Part shown: in pieces, positions 17,142 through 26,051 of the stretch | How the letters are laid out: every line of letters begins with the position of its first letter | How positions within the stretch are numbered: position 1 is the stretch's first letter | The notes under the pieces: model-generated | The model's database searches: none | The model's input: only the letters and a program-made list of their open reading frames with translations | What the model was told of the DNA's origin: nothing | Program-made: the position numbers and the translations under genes | Source: Gammaproteobacteria bacterium | GTDB taxonomy: Bacteria > Pseudomonadota > Gammaproteobacteria > Steroidobacterales > Foliamicaceae | Length of the DNA stretch: 64,000 bases | Direction of reading: 5' to 3' | Assembly (NCBI GenBank): GCA_009838035.1 | Contig: VXSK01000012.1 | Span: 12,356-76,355 of the forward strand

Positions 17142-17672
17142 ATGATCGATTTATCCAAGGCAAGCGCTTTGTCCATAAACAGAACCACTTTAGCAACGCT
17201 GCTGGCAGCGGCGCTTCTCTGTTCCTGCGGAAGCCCCGAACCGCAGGATGAGGCCGTGCCGGATGCGGATGCGGCGAGCGCGCCGGCGCCGGCGCCCGAA
17301 GTCGCGCTGCCTCCGCGCAAGCCCTCGCCCGAAGGCGCTCGAGTATGGTTCGTCTCCCCCGGGGACGGAGCCGCGCTGACTTCCCCCTTCACGGTGGAGT
17401 TCGGACTGGAAGGCATGGGATTGCTGCCTGCCGGTGAGATCGGAGAGCACACGGGACATCATCACCTGCTGGTGAATACCCCCTTGCCGCGCATGGACCT
17501 GCCGATCATCACCGACGACGCCCACATGCACTTCGGCCTGGCACAGACCAGCGTTGAACTGTCATTGGAACCCGGCACCCATACGCTGCAGTTGCTGCTG
17601 GGCGACGACCTGCACATCCCGCACGAGCCGCCGGTAATGTCCGACGTCATTACGGTAGAGGTGACGGACTAG
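17142..17672 (+). CDS. DUF4399 domain lipoprotein
   Basis: A 176-residue protein with a hydrophobic N-terminal segment ending LLCSCGS, a likely lipobox. An Ala/Pro-rich linker follows (about 35-60), then one DUF4399 domain with GEHTGHHHLLVNT and DDAHMHFGLAQTSVELSLEPG, rich in His residues that could bind metal. The domain has no established function. The ATG at 17142 is supported by GGGAGG a few bases upstream. An in-frame GTG at 17115 would overlap mdh and lacks a ribosome site. It is probably co-transcribed with mdh. Confidence 0.75.
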   Translation: MIDLSKASALSINRTTLATLLAAALLCSCGSPEPQDEAVPDADAASAPAPAPEVALPPRKPSPEGARVWFVSPGDGAALTSPFTVEFGLEGMGLLPAGEIGEHTGHHHLLVNTPLPRMDLPIITDDAHMHFGLAQTSVELSLEPGTHTLQLLLGDDLHIPHEPPVMSDVITVEVTD

Positions 17673-17683
17673 GGCGTAAAGCA

Positions 17684-18637
17684 CTACGCGCGATCGGATT
17701 GACGCCGGACCCGCAAGCCCTCCACGCCAAGATCGACCGCAAGCGGCAGGAATCCCGCTTTCCGGGCGGCCTCGCGCAAGGCAAGCAGTTTCCCCCGGTC
17801 GGTCGAGAAGGCCAACCCGCAGTCGCCGCCGCCGGACCCGGACGGCTTGTATACGCAGTCGGCGGCGCGCGCCAGACTCTCCAATTGCAGATGCTCGCGG
17901 CTGAAAACGCCGAGCCGGGCCCAGCGATCGAATTCCCGCCACGCCGCCGCATATTCCTGCACCGTAGCGACAATCGCTTCGGGTCTACGATTCCAGGCCT
18001 GCCGGGCCGCTTCCGCGGCGGCGCACAGTGCTCTGAAGTGCGCTCCCTCGCCGCCCTGCAGCGCTTCCTGGAATCGCCCGATGGCATGGGCGGTGTCCGC
18101 GTCGCGGCCGGTGAAGATCACTTCGCAATAAAGGCCCTCGGGCCAGTGCAGGCGCTCTACCCGATCACCTTCCACCGCAATCACTCCTCCGTGCAGGCTC
18201 ACCGTCACGTCCACGCCGCTGCCTCCCGGGCCCTGAAGCGCCCGGTGCAGTTGATCGGCGATGCGCAGCCGGTCGTCGGTGCCTGACCGGCGGTCCTGGT
18301 CCTGCGCGGCGAGCAGCAAGCCGGTTACCGCTACGGCCACGGCGGCGCTGGATCCGAAGCCCAGCTTGATTCCGCCGTCCGAGTACAGCGGTCTGCTGTC
18401 GATTTCAAGCGGCCGGCCGGCCGGCGCCGGGTCCAATCCGTGCTTTAGCAGTATTTCCCGGGCCGCCAATCGCCAGCGCGCGGCTTCGGGATCCTCGGGG
18501 GCATCGCCGGAAAGAAAGCTGGCCTGAACATGCCGCCCGACCGCGCAGGCAATGGCCGGCGCACCCAGCAGCACCGCGTACTCGCCGGCAAGAAACAGCT
18601 TGCCTGGCGCCCGTGCCTGGATTCCGGAAACCGGCAT
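17684..18637 (-). CDS. mvaK2: Phosphomevalonate kinase (GHMP family)
   Basis: A 317-residue GHMP kinase. Motif 1 is APGKLFLAGEYAVL (residues 10-23). The phosphate loop KLGFGSSAAVAVA begins at 91 and the C-terminal motif is YKPSGSGGGDCGLAF. The APGKLFLAGEYAVL and SGGGDCG forms are those of ERG8-like phosphomevalonate kinases rather than mevalonate or homoserine kinases. It would phosphorylate 5-phosphomevalonate to the diphosphate, the substrate of the product of the gene just upstream. Nine bases separate it from mvaD, so the two are an operon. Confidence 0.85.
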   Translation of the reverse strand: MPVSGIQARAPGKLFLAGEYAVLLGAPAIACAVGRHVQASFLSGDAPEDPEAARWRLAAREILLKHGLDPAPAGRPLEIDSRPLYSDGGIKLGFGSSAAVAVAVTGLLLAAQDQDRRSGTDDRLRIADQLHRALQGPGGSGVDVTVSLHGGVIAVEGDRVERLHWPEGLYCEVIFTGRDADTAHAIGRFQEALQGGEGAHFRALCAAAEAARQAWNRRPEAIVATVQEYAAAWREFDRWARLGVFSREHLQLESLARAADCVYKPSGSGGGDCGLAFSTDRGKLLALREAARKAGFLPLAVDLGVEGLRVRRQSDRA

Positions 18638-18646
18638 CGGGCGGCG

Positions 18647-19615
18647 TTAACCCGAAACGAGCCGCGCGCCGCCGCCCAGCTCTCCTCCGAGCACCTGTTG
18701 CACTCCGGGAACCTGGCCCAGCGCATCGCATACTTCATCGAGCACGTCCGGAAGACAGACCGCCTTGACCTGGGGGCCAGCGTCCACGGTAAAGAATACC
18801 GGCCGGCCGTCGCGCGCCAGGGCCTTGATCCGGTGCAGGCACTCCACGGTAGCGCCATTGAAATAAACCAGGGGGGGCGTAGCGCCCATGGCGGCGGCGT
18901 GCATTCTCAGGCAATTGCCTTCGGACAGTTCGGCGAGGCGCCCGAAGTCACGTTGAGCCACGGCGCGGCGGGCGTCCTCAAGATCGGCCTGCTGGCTTCC
19001 GAGCCAGGCCCTGTAGAAGGGCGAGGTGCGCCGGGTGAGTTCCATGCCCGTGCGGGAGTCCGTTTGCTTGGGTCCGGTTTGCGTAACGGCCACCGCAACT
19101 CTCAGCGGCCATTCCTCCGGCCGAAGCAGCGACTTGCAGGACCAGCTTCCTTCCGGATCGATCGACAGCAACACGATTCCGCCATGCAGCGAACGGGGCG
19201 CGGACCCCGAACCCGCCATTGCCGACCGCCCGACCAGATCAAGGTCTTCCGCCAGGCCGAGCGCCGATGCGCCGGCGAGGGCCAGCGCCGCCATCCCGGA
19301 GGCGGACGAAGCCAGGCCCGCACCGGTGGGAAAGTCATTACGCGAGTCCACCGTCGCGGACCCGGACTTGCCGGCCCGGCGGCGCAGGGGCGCCAGGCAG
19401 TCCTGCATCCGTTTGAGGTCCCTGGAGTTTCGGCGCCCGTTCAGCGTCAGCGCGTCCTGCCCCTCGGCCGGGTCAAAGCGCACCGTGGTGCGGGTCGACA
19501 GAAACCCCAGCGACAGCGACAGCGACCCCATGGCCGGCAGGTTGCCGCGAGCCGGCCGCTTGCCCCAGTATTTCACCAGCGCTACGTTGGGGTGCGCGAT
19601 GGCGCTACCCTGCAT
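18647..19615 (-). CDS. mvaD: Diphosphomevalonate decarboxylase
   Basis: A 322-residue GHMP-fold decarboxylase making isopentenyl diphosphate from mevalonate diphosphate with ATP. Hallmarks are HPNVALVKYWGKR (8-20), TGAGLASSASGMAALA, GSGSAPRSLHGG and FFTVDAGPQVKAV. The usual Cys or Ser before RSL is Pro here. ATG 19615 has GAGG five bases upstream; a GTG 18 bases further out lacks one. It is the first gene of a two-gene unit with the phosphomevalonate kinase and is divergent from ispA, so three isoprenoid genes meet here. Confidence 0.93.
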   Translation of the reverse strand: MQGSAIAHPNVALVKYWGKRPARGNLPAMGSLSLSLGFLSTRTTVRFDPAEGQDALTLNGRRNSRDLKRMQDCLAPLRRRAGKSGSATVDSRNDFPTGAGLASSASGMAALALAGASALGLAEDLDLVGRSAMAGSGSAPRSLHGGIVLLSIDPEGSWSCKSLLRPEEWPLRVAVAVTQTGPKQTDSRTGMELTRRTSPFYRAWLGSQQADLEDARRAVAQRDFGRLAELSEGNCLRMHAAAMGATPPLVYFNGATVECLHRIKALARDGRPVFFTVDAGPQVKAVCLPDVLDEVCDALGQVPGVQQVLGGELGGGARLVSG

Positions 19616-19767
19616 GACATCCTCGCTTGACACGGCACTACCTCGGCCGAAAATCTCCTTGCAAGATTTTAGGAGAACAGCAGGCGGGCGCGACATAAAA
19701 TTCGTTCCTTCCTCAGCAGTCGCCCCGTAGCGGCAGGCAGCGCGCGACATGACCACCCGACGCCAGC
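19616..19767. promoter_or_regulatory. Divergent mvaD/ispA control region
   Basis: This 152-base spacer carries the promoters of both isoprenoid transcription units. AAAATCT (19650-19656) and AGATTTT (19664-19670) form an inverted repeat that lies in the mvaD leader or operator. No consensus promoter pair is obvious. Confidence 0.4.
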
Positions 19768-20670
19768 ATGGACTCCAGCAAGACCTTTGAACAAAGGCGG
19801 ACCGGCTACCAGGCTCGCGCCAACGCGTTGCTGGAGCGCGTGCTGCCGAGCGCGGCGACAACGCCCGGGCGATTGCACGGCGCAATGCGCGAAGCGGTCC
19901 TGCGAGGCGGAAAGCGCCTGAGGCCGCTGGTCTGCTATGCGGCCGCCGAAGCGGCCGGCGTCCCGGACTCGCTCGTCGATGCGCCGGCCGTTGCAATCGA
20001 ACTGATTCATTGCTATTCGCTTGTGCACGACGACATGCCCTGCATGGACGACGACGACTTCCGCCGCGGCAAACCCAGCATTCACAAGATGTACGGCGAG
20101 GACACCGCGCTGCTGGTCGGGGACGCGCTGCAGACCCTGGCCTGGCAGGTCCTGGCAACCCACTCCTCGCTGAACGGCCATGACGGCGCCCGGGTGCGCC
20201 TGATCGGTCTCCTGACGGAATGCGCCGGATCGGCGGGCATGGCGGGCGGCCAGGACCTGGACCTGAACGGCGGCGATCGGCCCGATCTCGCGGAATTGGA
20301 ACACGCGTATCGCACCAAGACCGGAGCTCTATTTCGCGCCGCGGCGCTGGCGCCGGCTTGCGTGCGCCCCGATCTGGGCGTGCGCCTGAGGCATTCGCTG
20401 GAGATTTTCGCCGACGCCCTCGGCCTGGCGTTCCAGATACGCGACGACCTCGCGGACCGGGATTCCGATCAGCGGCAACAGCCGCAAGGCGGTGGAGCAA
20501 ACCTGCCTTCCTGGGTGCAGCGTTTCGGGGCGCAGGCGGCACAAGAGCGGATCGGGGAGTTGACGGCGATCATGCGCTCCGCGTGCGAGGATTTCGAAGA
20601 TCGGGCGGGCGGACTGCAATGGCTGATCGGCTTCATGCGCGGCACGCACAGCGCCTCTACAATGAAATAA
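19768..20670 (+). CDS. ispA: Farnesyl (polyprenyl) diphosphate synthase
   Basis: A 300-residue all-alpha prenyltransferase condensing IPP with DMAPP/GPP. The first Asp-rich motif is HDDMPCMDDDDFRRG (Asp88-Asp95), with the two-residue CM insertion typical of IspA-type FPP synthases. The second Asp-rich motif is FQIRDDLADRDSD (DD226-D230), where DDLAD replaces the usual DDILD. GGKRLRP and GDALQTLA are also present. It sits back to back with mvaD, so synthesis and use of IPP are linked. An ExeA-like ATPase gene follows after 36 bases. Confidence 0.93.
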   Translation: MDSSKTFEQRRTGYQARANALLERVLPSAATTPGRLHGAMREAVLRGGKRLRPLVCYAAAEAAGVPDSLVDAPAVAIELIHCYSLVHDDMPCMDDDDFRRGKPSIHKMYGEDTALLVGDALQTLAWQVLATHSSLNGHDGARVRLIGLLTECAGSAGMAGGQDLDLNGGDRPDLAELEHAYRTKTGALFRAAALAPACVRPDLGVRLRHSLEIFADALGLAFQIRDDLADRDSDQRQQPQGGGANLPSWVQRFGAQAAQERIGELTAIMRSACEDFEDRAGGLQWLIGFMRGTHSASTMK

Positions 20671-20706
20671 GGGCGAAGGGGAACATCAAGGCGGAACCTG
20701 GCGGCC

Positions 20707-21558
20707 ATGTACGAGCAATTTCACGGCTTGAGCGAAAGGCCTTTCAGCATTACGCCCGACCCGCGCTACCTGTACCTGAGCGCGCGCCACGCCGAGGCCC
20801 TCGCCCACCTGTTGTACGGGGTCCGGGAGAACGGCGGCTTCACCCAGCTGACCGGCGAGGTGGGTACCGGCAAGACGATGCTGGTCCGGTGCCTGCTGGA
20901 ACGCCTGCCGGAACGGACCGACACCGCAATCGTGCTGGATCCGCCCGCTACACGCATCGAGTTTCTGCAAACCATATGCCGTGAATTGCGGATGCGCACG
21001 CCCCGCTGGGCGGAGAATCCCTCCTCTCTGGGCGCGGCGCTCAACCGCAAGCTGCTGCGAACCTATGCCGCCGGCAGGCGGACGATACTGATCGTGGACG
21101 AGGCCCAGGCGCTGGGCGCGGACCTGCTGGAGCAAGTGCGGCGGCTGACCAATCTTGAGACCGCCCGGCACAAACTGCTGGGCATCGTGCTGGTGGGCCA
21201 GCCGGAGTTGCACGAAACGCTGGCGAGACGGGATCTGCGGCAACTGGCGCAACGCATCACGGCGCGCTGTCACCTGGGGCCGCTGTCGCGCGCGGAGACC
21301 GGCGAGTATCTCCGGCATCGGCTGAAAGTGGCCGGTTCAAGCCGCGAGGTATTCAATTCCCGCGCAAGGCGGCGCCTGCACCGGATTTCCCGCGGAATTC
21401 CCAGGATCATCAACGTCGTGGCCGATCGCGCCCTGCTGGGGGCCTTCGTTCGCAAGGAGCACGAAGTCGGGCCGCAGCTCGTGCGGCTGGCGGCGCGCGA
21501 GGTGTACGGGCGCCAGGGCGCGCCGGCGGGGGCGCTCTGGAGCGGCGCGACCGGCTGA
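20707..21558 (+). CDS. gspA: GspA/ExeA-type ATPase
   Basis: A 283-residue AAA ATPase with the N-terminal YEQFHGLSERPFSITPDPRY block that defines the ExeA/GspA family. Walker A is GEVGTGKT (50-57), Walker B is ILIVDEAQAL, and a sensor segment with GIPRIINVVADRALL follows. It lacks the long periplasmic peptidoglycan-binding part of Aeromonas ExeA, so this is the short form. ExeA with ExeB helps insert the type II secretion secretin through peptidoglycan. The gspB-like gene starts four bases after its stop. Confidence 0.85.
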   Translation: MYEQFHGLSERPFSITPDPRYLYLSARHAEALAHLLYGVRENGGFTQLTGEVGTGKTMLVRCLLERLPERTDTAIVLDPPATRIEFLQTICRELRMRTPRWAENPSSLGAALNRKLLRTYAAGRRTILIVDEAQALGADLLEQVRRLTNLETARHKLLGIVLVGQPELHETLARRDLRQLAQRITARCHLGPLSRAETGEYLRHRLKVAGSSREVFNSRARRRLHRISRGIPRIINVVADRALLGAFVRKEHEVGPQLVRLAAREVYGRQGAPAGALWSGATG

Positions 21559-21562
21559 CCCG

Positions 21563-22213
21563 ATGTCTTTCGTCCTCGACGCACTCAAGCTTTCCGAGAA
21601 GCGCCGGTCCCGGTTCGCCCGACCGGTGTACGCACATCCTCCTCCTGCAAACCGGGGCGGCAGGCGGGGGCGCTGGATTGCCGTGTTCGCGGTTGCCCCA
21701 ATCATTGCGGGCGTCTTCCTTGCGTGGCGCCTGGTTGCTCCTCCATCCCCGGCTCCACTCCCCGCGCCGGTCAACACGTCCGACATGCCCGCGGCTATCG
21801 AAGCCGGCGCGTCGGGCCCCAACCCGGCACCCGCCACGATTGCCGGCCCGGAGAAGCCGGGGGCCCTCGGTCCCGCAAGCCCCGGCGCTGATCCGTCCGC
21901 TTCGACCGGTGAGGAACAGCGTGCGTCCGAGGTCCCGATTCCCGTCGCCACGGGCGAGCCGACGCCTGCGGCGCAACCGCCGCACCCGACGGAGGGCCTT
22001 CCGCTGGAAATGGCGCCGCCGGACTGGCCGTCGCTTACCCTGCAGATGCTCTTTTACGGACCGGAAAGCGGCCGCAGTTTCGTGCAGATCAATGGACGGA
22101 ATTACCGCGTGGGGGAACAACTGGATGACGGCCCGGAGGTGCTGGAAATAGCCCCTGACGGCGTGATTCTGGCCTATCAGGGGAAGAAAGTCCTTTTGGC
22201 GATGGATCGGTGA
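21563..22213 (+). CDS. gspB: GspB-like general secretion pathway protein
   Basis: A 216-residue bitopic membrane protein. The N-terminus MSFVLDALKLSEKRRS is the signature of GspB/ExeB. One TM helix spans about residues 37-56, followed by a long Pro/Ala-rich periplasmic linker (60-150). The conserved C-terminal domain runs LQMLFYGPESGRSFVQINGR and RVGEQLDDGPEVLEIAPDGV, ending at VLLAMDR. It would act with GspA in type II secretion assembly. The next gene begins within its stop codon (GTGA overlap). Confidence 0.85.
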   Translation: MSFVLDALKLSEKRRSRFARPVYAHPPPANRGGRRGRWIAVFAVAPIIAGVFLAWRLVAPPSPAPLPAPVNTSDMPAAIEAGASGPNPAPATIAGPEKPGALGPASPGADPSASTGEEQRASEVPIPVATGEPTPAAQPPHPTEGLPLEMAPPDWPSLTLQMLFYGPESGRSFVQINGRNYRVGEQLDDGPEVLEIAPDGVILAYQGKKVLLAMDR

Positions 22214-24033
22214 AGGGCATTCACTACCTCGATGGGCGGCGGCTGGCGCGCGCCATCACCGCCGGCATGCTGCAGCTTCAGAACAGCCGCGAGGAACTGG
22301 ATCGCATCAACGTGTTTCCGGTGGCGGACGGCGACACCGGCCTGAACATGGCGCATACGGCGCAGGCCGTAATCCTGGCGCTGGCGGAATCCCCGTCGCG
22401 GAGCGCCGGCGAGGTGGCCCAGTCCGCGGCCAGGGGAGCGTTGTACGGCGCGCGGGGGAATTCCGGCGTGATCCTGGCGCAGTTCCTGCAGGGACTGGCC
22501 GACGCCTGGGAGAACAAGGCACGCCTGGATACCCGCGACGTCGCGCTGGGGCTGAAGGCGGCGGCCGAATCCGCCCGCAACGGCCTCAGCAATCCCCGCG
22601 AGGGAACGATCCTGAGCGTGATGAGCGCGGTCGGCATCGGCGCGCTTGACGTTTCGCCCGAGGGCGAGCTCACCGCCCTCCTGGCGGCCGCCCGGGAAGC
22701 GGCCGACGACGCCGTGCAGAAAACCCCGGAACAGCTCGAAGTGCTTCGGCGCGCCGGCGTGGTCGATGCAGGCGGCGCAGGCCTGGCGCACCTGCTGGGC
22801 GGTATCGAGAAGCTCGTCAGGACCGGGCGCGGCGCCGAGGCGGCCGAGTTTGCCGGCGCGGCAAGAGCCTTGGCGGGCGCCGCACGGGCGCACGATCCGG
22901 GCGAGGAATCGGAATTTCGCTATTGCACCGAGTGCATGATCTCCGGCCAGGACCTGACGCCGGCCGGTATACGAGAGGAAATCCAGCCGCTGGGCGATTC
23001 CATTGTCGTGGCCGGCGGCGCCCGCATCGTGCGCCTGCACATACACACGGACAAGCCGCACGAGGTATTCGCCGTCGCCCAGGAGCACGGCGAAGTCAGC
23101 AGCGAGAAGGCCGACGACATGCACGTCCAGTTCGCGCTGCTGAACGGTTCGGGAGTTCCCATCGGTTGCGACAGCGGCGCGGACATCCCCGCGGAACTGG
23201 TCAGCGAACTGCGGATCACCACGGCGCCGCTGCGCATCCACCTGGGAGAGCAAGGCTATCTCGACGAGTTGGGGCTGCCGGCGGACTGGCTGTGGCGGGC
23301 GATGGAGGACCATGGCGAGAGAGCGCAGACTGCCACGCCGCCGCGCGGCGACATGGAACGAACCATGGGATTTCTGGCCGGACATTTCCCCGAGTCCGTG
23401 TGGATCACGCTGGCCGGCGCGGTCAGCGGCACCGCCGATGTGACGCGTAGCGTGGCTTCGGAATTGACCGGCGGGAAAGTACGGGTCGTGGATAGCGTCA
23501 ATGTTTCCATCGGCCATGGCCTCATCGTTCAGCACGCAGCCGAATGGGCGCGGCAGGGGGCCGGCGCGGACGAAATCATTGCGGCGCTACCGCCCCTGCT
23601 GGAGGCCGCCCGCACCTTCGGCGTGATCGAGGACCTGTCCCACGGCGTGCGCGGCGGGCGCATCTCGCCGCGCATCAAGCAGCTCAGTGACTTGCTGAAG
23701 GTGGACGCCCTGCTCGGCATCAGCCGCAACGGGACCGTGAAGGCATGCGGCGTGCAGCGCCGGTCGGGCGACCGCGTCAGGCGCTTTGCGCGCTACGTGC
23801 TCAAGCGCTTTCCCACCGGCCGGCCGTTGCGGATTGCGGTCGCGCACGCCAACCGTCCGGAATCCGGGCAACGCCTGCACGACCTGCTGGTGGAAAACGT
23901 CCCGAACCTGGTGTCCAGCTACGTGACCGAACTGGGCGCTGTAGTGAGCGCGCACGCCGGTCCCGGAGCGCTGCTCGCCGCCGCCATCCCGGCACTGCCA
24001 CTACGCCCAGCCCCCGAGGCCCGGGCCGCCTGA
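22210..24033 (+). CDS. DAK2/DhaL-DegV fusion, fatty acid kinase-like
   Basis: A 607-residue two-part protein. Residues 1 to about 300 match FakA: a DhaL-type kinase domain with DGDTGLNM (40-47, Mg-ATP ligands) and ALYGARGNSGVILAQFL, then the FakA middle region. Residues from about 317 form a DegV/FakB lipid-binding domain: IGCDSGADIPAELV, ITLAGAVSGTADVTRS, VVDSVNVSIGHGLIV and DLSHGVRGGRISPRI. In Gram-positives FakA and FakB are separate and phosphorylate exogenous fatty acids; here both halves share one chain. The GTG start overlaps the gspB stop by four bases, so it is translationally coupled. Substrate is inferred from the domains. Confidence 0.82.
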   Translation: MKGIHYLDGRRLARAITAGMLQLQNSREELDRINVFPVADGDTGLNMAHTAQAVILALAESPSRSAGEVAQSAARGALYGARGNSGVILAQFLQGLADAWENKARLDTRDVALGLKAAAESARNGLSNPREGTILSVMSAVGIGALDVSPEGELTALLAAAREAADDAVQKTPEQLEVLRRAGVVDAGGAGLAHLLGGIEKLVRTGRGAEAAEFAGAARALAGAARAHDPGEESEFRYCTECMISGQDLTPAGIREEIQPLGDSIVVAGGARIVRLHIHTDKPHEVFAVAQEHGEVSSEKADDMHVQFALLNGSGVPIGCDSGADIPAELVSELRITTAPLRIHLGEQGYLDELGLPADWLWRAMEDHGERAQTATPPRGDMERTMGFLAGHFPESVWITLAGAVSGTADVTRSVASELTGGKVRVVDSVNVSIGHGLIVQHAAEWARQGAGADEIIAALPPLLEAARTFGVIEDLSHGVRGGRISPRIKQLSDLLKVDALLGISRNGTVKACGVQRRSGDRVRRFARYVLKRFPTGRPLRIAVAHANRPESGQRLHDLLVENVPNLVSSYVTELGAVVSAHAGPGALLAAAIPALPLRPAPEARAA

Positions 24034-24042
24034 AGCGCCAGG

Positions 24043-24813
24043 TTATTCGCGGATGCCTACGCCCTTGCGGATCAGCACGGCGCACACTCCGAACAGGAAA
24101 AACACGAACACGCCCATCATGACGAAAGCGGTGTTCAGATCGACATCCGTCGTGCCGATCATCCCGTAGCGAAATGCGTTGATCATGTAGAGGATGGGGT
24201 TGAAGAGGCTGAGCGTCCGCCATATCCCCGGGAGCAGGTCCACCGAGTAGAACACGCCGCCCAGGTAGGTCAGCGGCGTAAGGACGAAAGCCGGAATCAG
24301 CGACACGTCGTCGAATTTGCGCGCGAAGATGGCGTTGATCATGCCGCCCAGCGAAAACGTGATTGCGGTGCAGAAAAGGGTGAACACGACGATCAGGGGA
24401 TGGCGAATTTCGAGATCGGTAAAGCCCATGGCGACTATCGTTACGATCAGGCCCACGATCAGGCCCCGCATTACTCCTCCGGCGGCATGACCGAGGATGA
24501 TGATGTAGTTGGGCAGGGGCGACACCAGCATTTCCTCAAGGTGGCGCTGAAACTTGGCGCCGAAGAACGAGGCCACGACGTTGCCGTAGGAATTGGTTAT
24601 CACCGACATCAGGATCAGTCCGGGGGCGATGAACTGGGTGTAGTCGAAGCCCGACATGGAGCCGATCCGCTCGCGTAACTGTCCGAAAATGATGAAGTAC
24701 AGCGACATGGTGATCGCCGGCGGGACAATCGTCTGCACCCAGATCCGCACGATGCGGCGCGCTTCCTTGTGAACGACGGTGTAGAGGCCGATGGCCTTCT
24801 CCGCGCCGCTCAT
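24043..24813 (-). CDS. yadH: ABC-2 type permease, YadH-like
   Basis: A 256-residue ABC-2 membrane subunit with six predicted TM helices. It contains TIVPPAITMSLYFIIFGQL, SPLPNYIIILGHAAGGVMRG and a C-terminal LSLFNPILYMINAFRYGMIG segment, all typical of YadH/NodJ-type exporters. Its ATPase partner (YadG) is normally next door, but none is adjacent here. I chose ATG 24813 because a purine-rich GGGCGGGAGG precedes it and it avoids overlapping envC. An in-frame ATG at 24840 would overlap the envC stop by 16 bases. Confidence 0.82.
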   Translation of the reverse strand: MSGAEKAIGLYTVVHKEARRIVRIWVQTIVPPAITMSLYFIIFGQLRERIGSMSGFDYTQFIAPGLILMSVITNSYGNVVASFFGAKFQRHLEEMLVSPLPNYIIILGHAAGGVMRGLIVGLIVTIVAMGFTDLEIRHPLIVVFTLFCTAITFSLGGMINAIFARKFDDVSLIPAFVLTPLTYLGGVFYSVDLLPGIWRTLSLFNPILYMINAFRYGMIGTTDVDLNTAFVMMGVFVFFLFGVCAVLIRKGVGIRE

Positions 24814-24824
24814 GCCTCCCGCCC

Positions 24825-25952
24825 TTACCTGCTCAGCCATCGAACCGGATCCTCGGGCTTGCCGTTGCGGCGAATTTCGAAATAAAGGCCGGGTTGCGGA
24901 CGGCCGCCGGAACTCCCGGCATGGGCGATCACCTGTCCCTTGTCCACCGTTTCGCCCTTCCTGCCCACCAGGCGGTCATTGTATGCATACAGGCTCAGAA
25001 CGTTCTCTCCGTGATCCAGCACCAGCAGAAACCCCAACCCCCTCACCCAGTCCGCGAACACCACTCGTCCGGCGTGCGGCGCCCGCACTTCGGCGCCCTC
25101 GGCGGCCTCGAGAAGGATGCCGTCCCAGCTTGCCCGGCCGGCGCCCAGGCCGGCCCCGAAACGCCTCACAACGCGACCGTCGACCGGCCAGGACAATTGA
25201 CCGCGCGCAGCGGTGATCGAGGGCAGGGCAGCCGGCGGGTGCTCCTCGATCACTTCCCCCAGGTTCTCGACCAGGGAGGCCAACGTGGCCGCCCGGCTCC
25301 TGAGCCTCTCAATCTCTTCTCCGGCCGCGCCTATACGCCTGGCAAGCCCCGCAACAGTGGACCTGCGCCGGGCCGCGGCCTGTTCCAGCCTGCGAATCTG
25401 CCCGGCCCTTCGAGATTGCAGTTCCTCCAGCTCCTGCTCCAAGCTGCCGGATTCCTCGGTCAACGAGCGCCTCTCTCCCGCCAACCGGGCCGAAGCCCCG
25501 GCCCGCTGCGCCCAGGACTGGATCAGCATACCGGCCCAGGCCAACCGGCGGTCCACTTCTCCGGCGCTGTCGCCGCCCAGGAGCGCCTTCAACTCTTCCT
25601 GGTTGCCGGAGCGCCAGGCAAGTCGCATTGAGGTCGTCAAGGCTTGTCGGGCCTGGCGGCGGTCCTCTGCGTTGCGGGTCAGATCCGCCGCCAGCCGGGA
25701 CCGTTTCTGCCGGCCGGTTGCGAGTTGCCGCTCCACTTCGGTGGACTCTTCCCGCAGGCGCACGATTTCGGTTTCCGCATCCCTGAGTTCGGCCTCCGCC
25801 TGACTCTTCGCCCGCATGTCCCGGTCGAGCTCCTGCTCGATCGCCTCGATGCGCCCGAGCAGTAGGGCCAGTTCCCGGTCTCCGCCGGTATCCTGTGCGG
25901 CGGCCAGGATCGGGATCGCGATCGCTAGAAGGCTTGCGATGGCGCCTCTCAT
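24825..25952 (-). CDS. envC: EnvC-type murein hydrolase activator
   Basis: A 375-residue exported protein with a signal peptide (about 1-20, AAAQ-D). A long coiled coil (about 25-235) is rich in Glu/Arg heptads, and a C-terminal LytM/M23 domain follows. The domain is degenerate: the first zinc-ligand motif HxxxD is replaced around WDGILLEAAEGAEVRAPHAG, and the last HxH reads YFEIRRNG. This is exactly the EnvC pattern, in which the domain activates AmiA/AmiB amidases instead of cutting murein itself. It is divergent from a yibN-like rhodanese gene, as in E. coli. The YadH-like gene follows almost immediately. Confidence 0.9.
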   Translation of the reverse strand: MRGAIASLLAIAIPILAAAQDTGGDRELALLLGRIEAIEQELDRDMRAKSQAEAELRDAETEIVRLREESTEVERQLATGRQKRSRLAADLTRNAEDRRQARQALTTSMRLAWRSGNQEELKALLGGDSAGEVDRRLAWAGMLIQSWAQRAGASARLAGERRSLTEESGSLEQELEELQSRRAGQIRRLEQAAARRRSTVAGLARRIGAAGEEIERLRSRAATLASLVENLGEVIEEHPPAALPSITAARGQLSWPVDGRVVRRFGAGLGAGRASWDGILLEAAEGAEVRAPHAGRVVFADWVRGLGFLLVLDHGENVLSLYAYNDRLVGRKGETVDKGQVIAHAGSSGGRPQPGLYFEIRRNGKPEDPVRWLSR

Positions 25953-26017
25953 TGCGGCGAAGGAACTCGGCTTGACGATGAGACGATTGCTGCGGAATGG
26001 GGTGGGGCGGCGCGGAA

Positions 26018-26039
26018 ATTATATCGGTCTCGTTATAAT
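26018..26039. promoter_or_regulatory. Back-to-back -10 elements between envC and the rhodanese gene
   Basis: A consensus TATAAT lies on the plus strand at 26034-26039. Another lies on the minus strand at 26023-26018, 10 bases away. No good -35 accompanies either. If the plus-strand box is used, transcription would begin only a few bases before the ATG at 26052. Confidence 0.5.
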
Positions 26040-26051
26040 TTCTTCGCTGAA

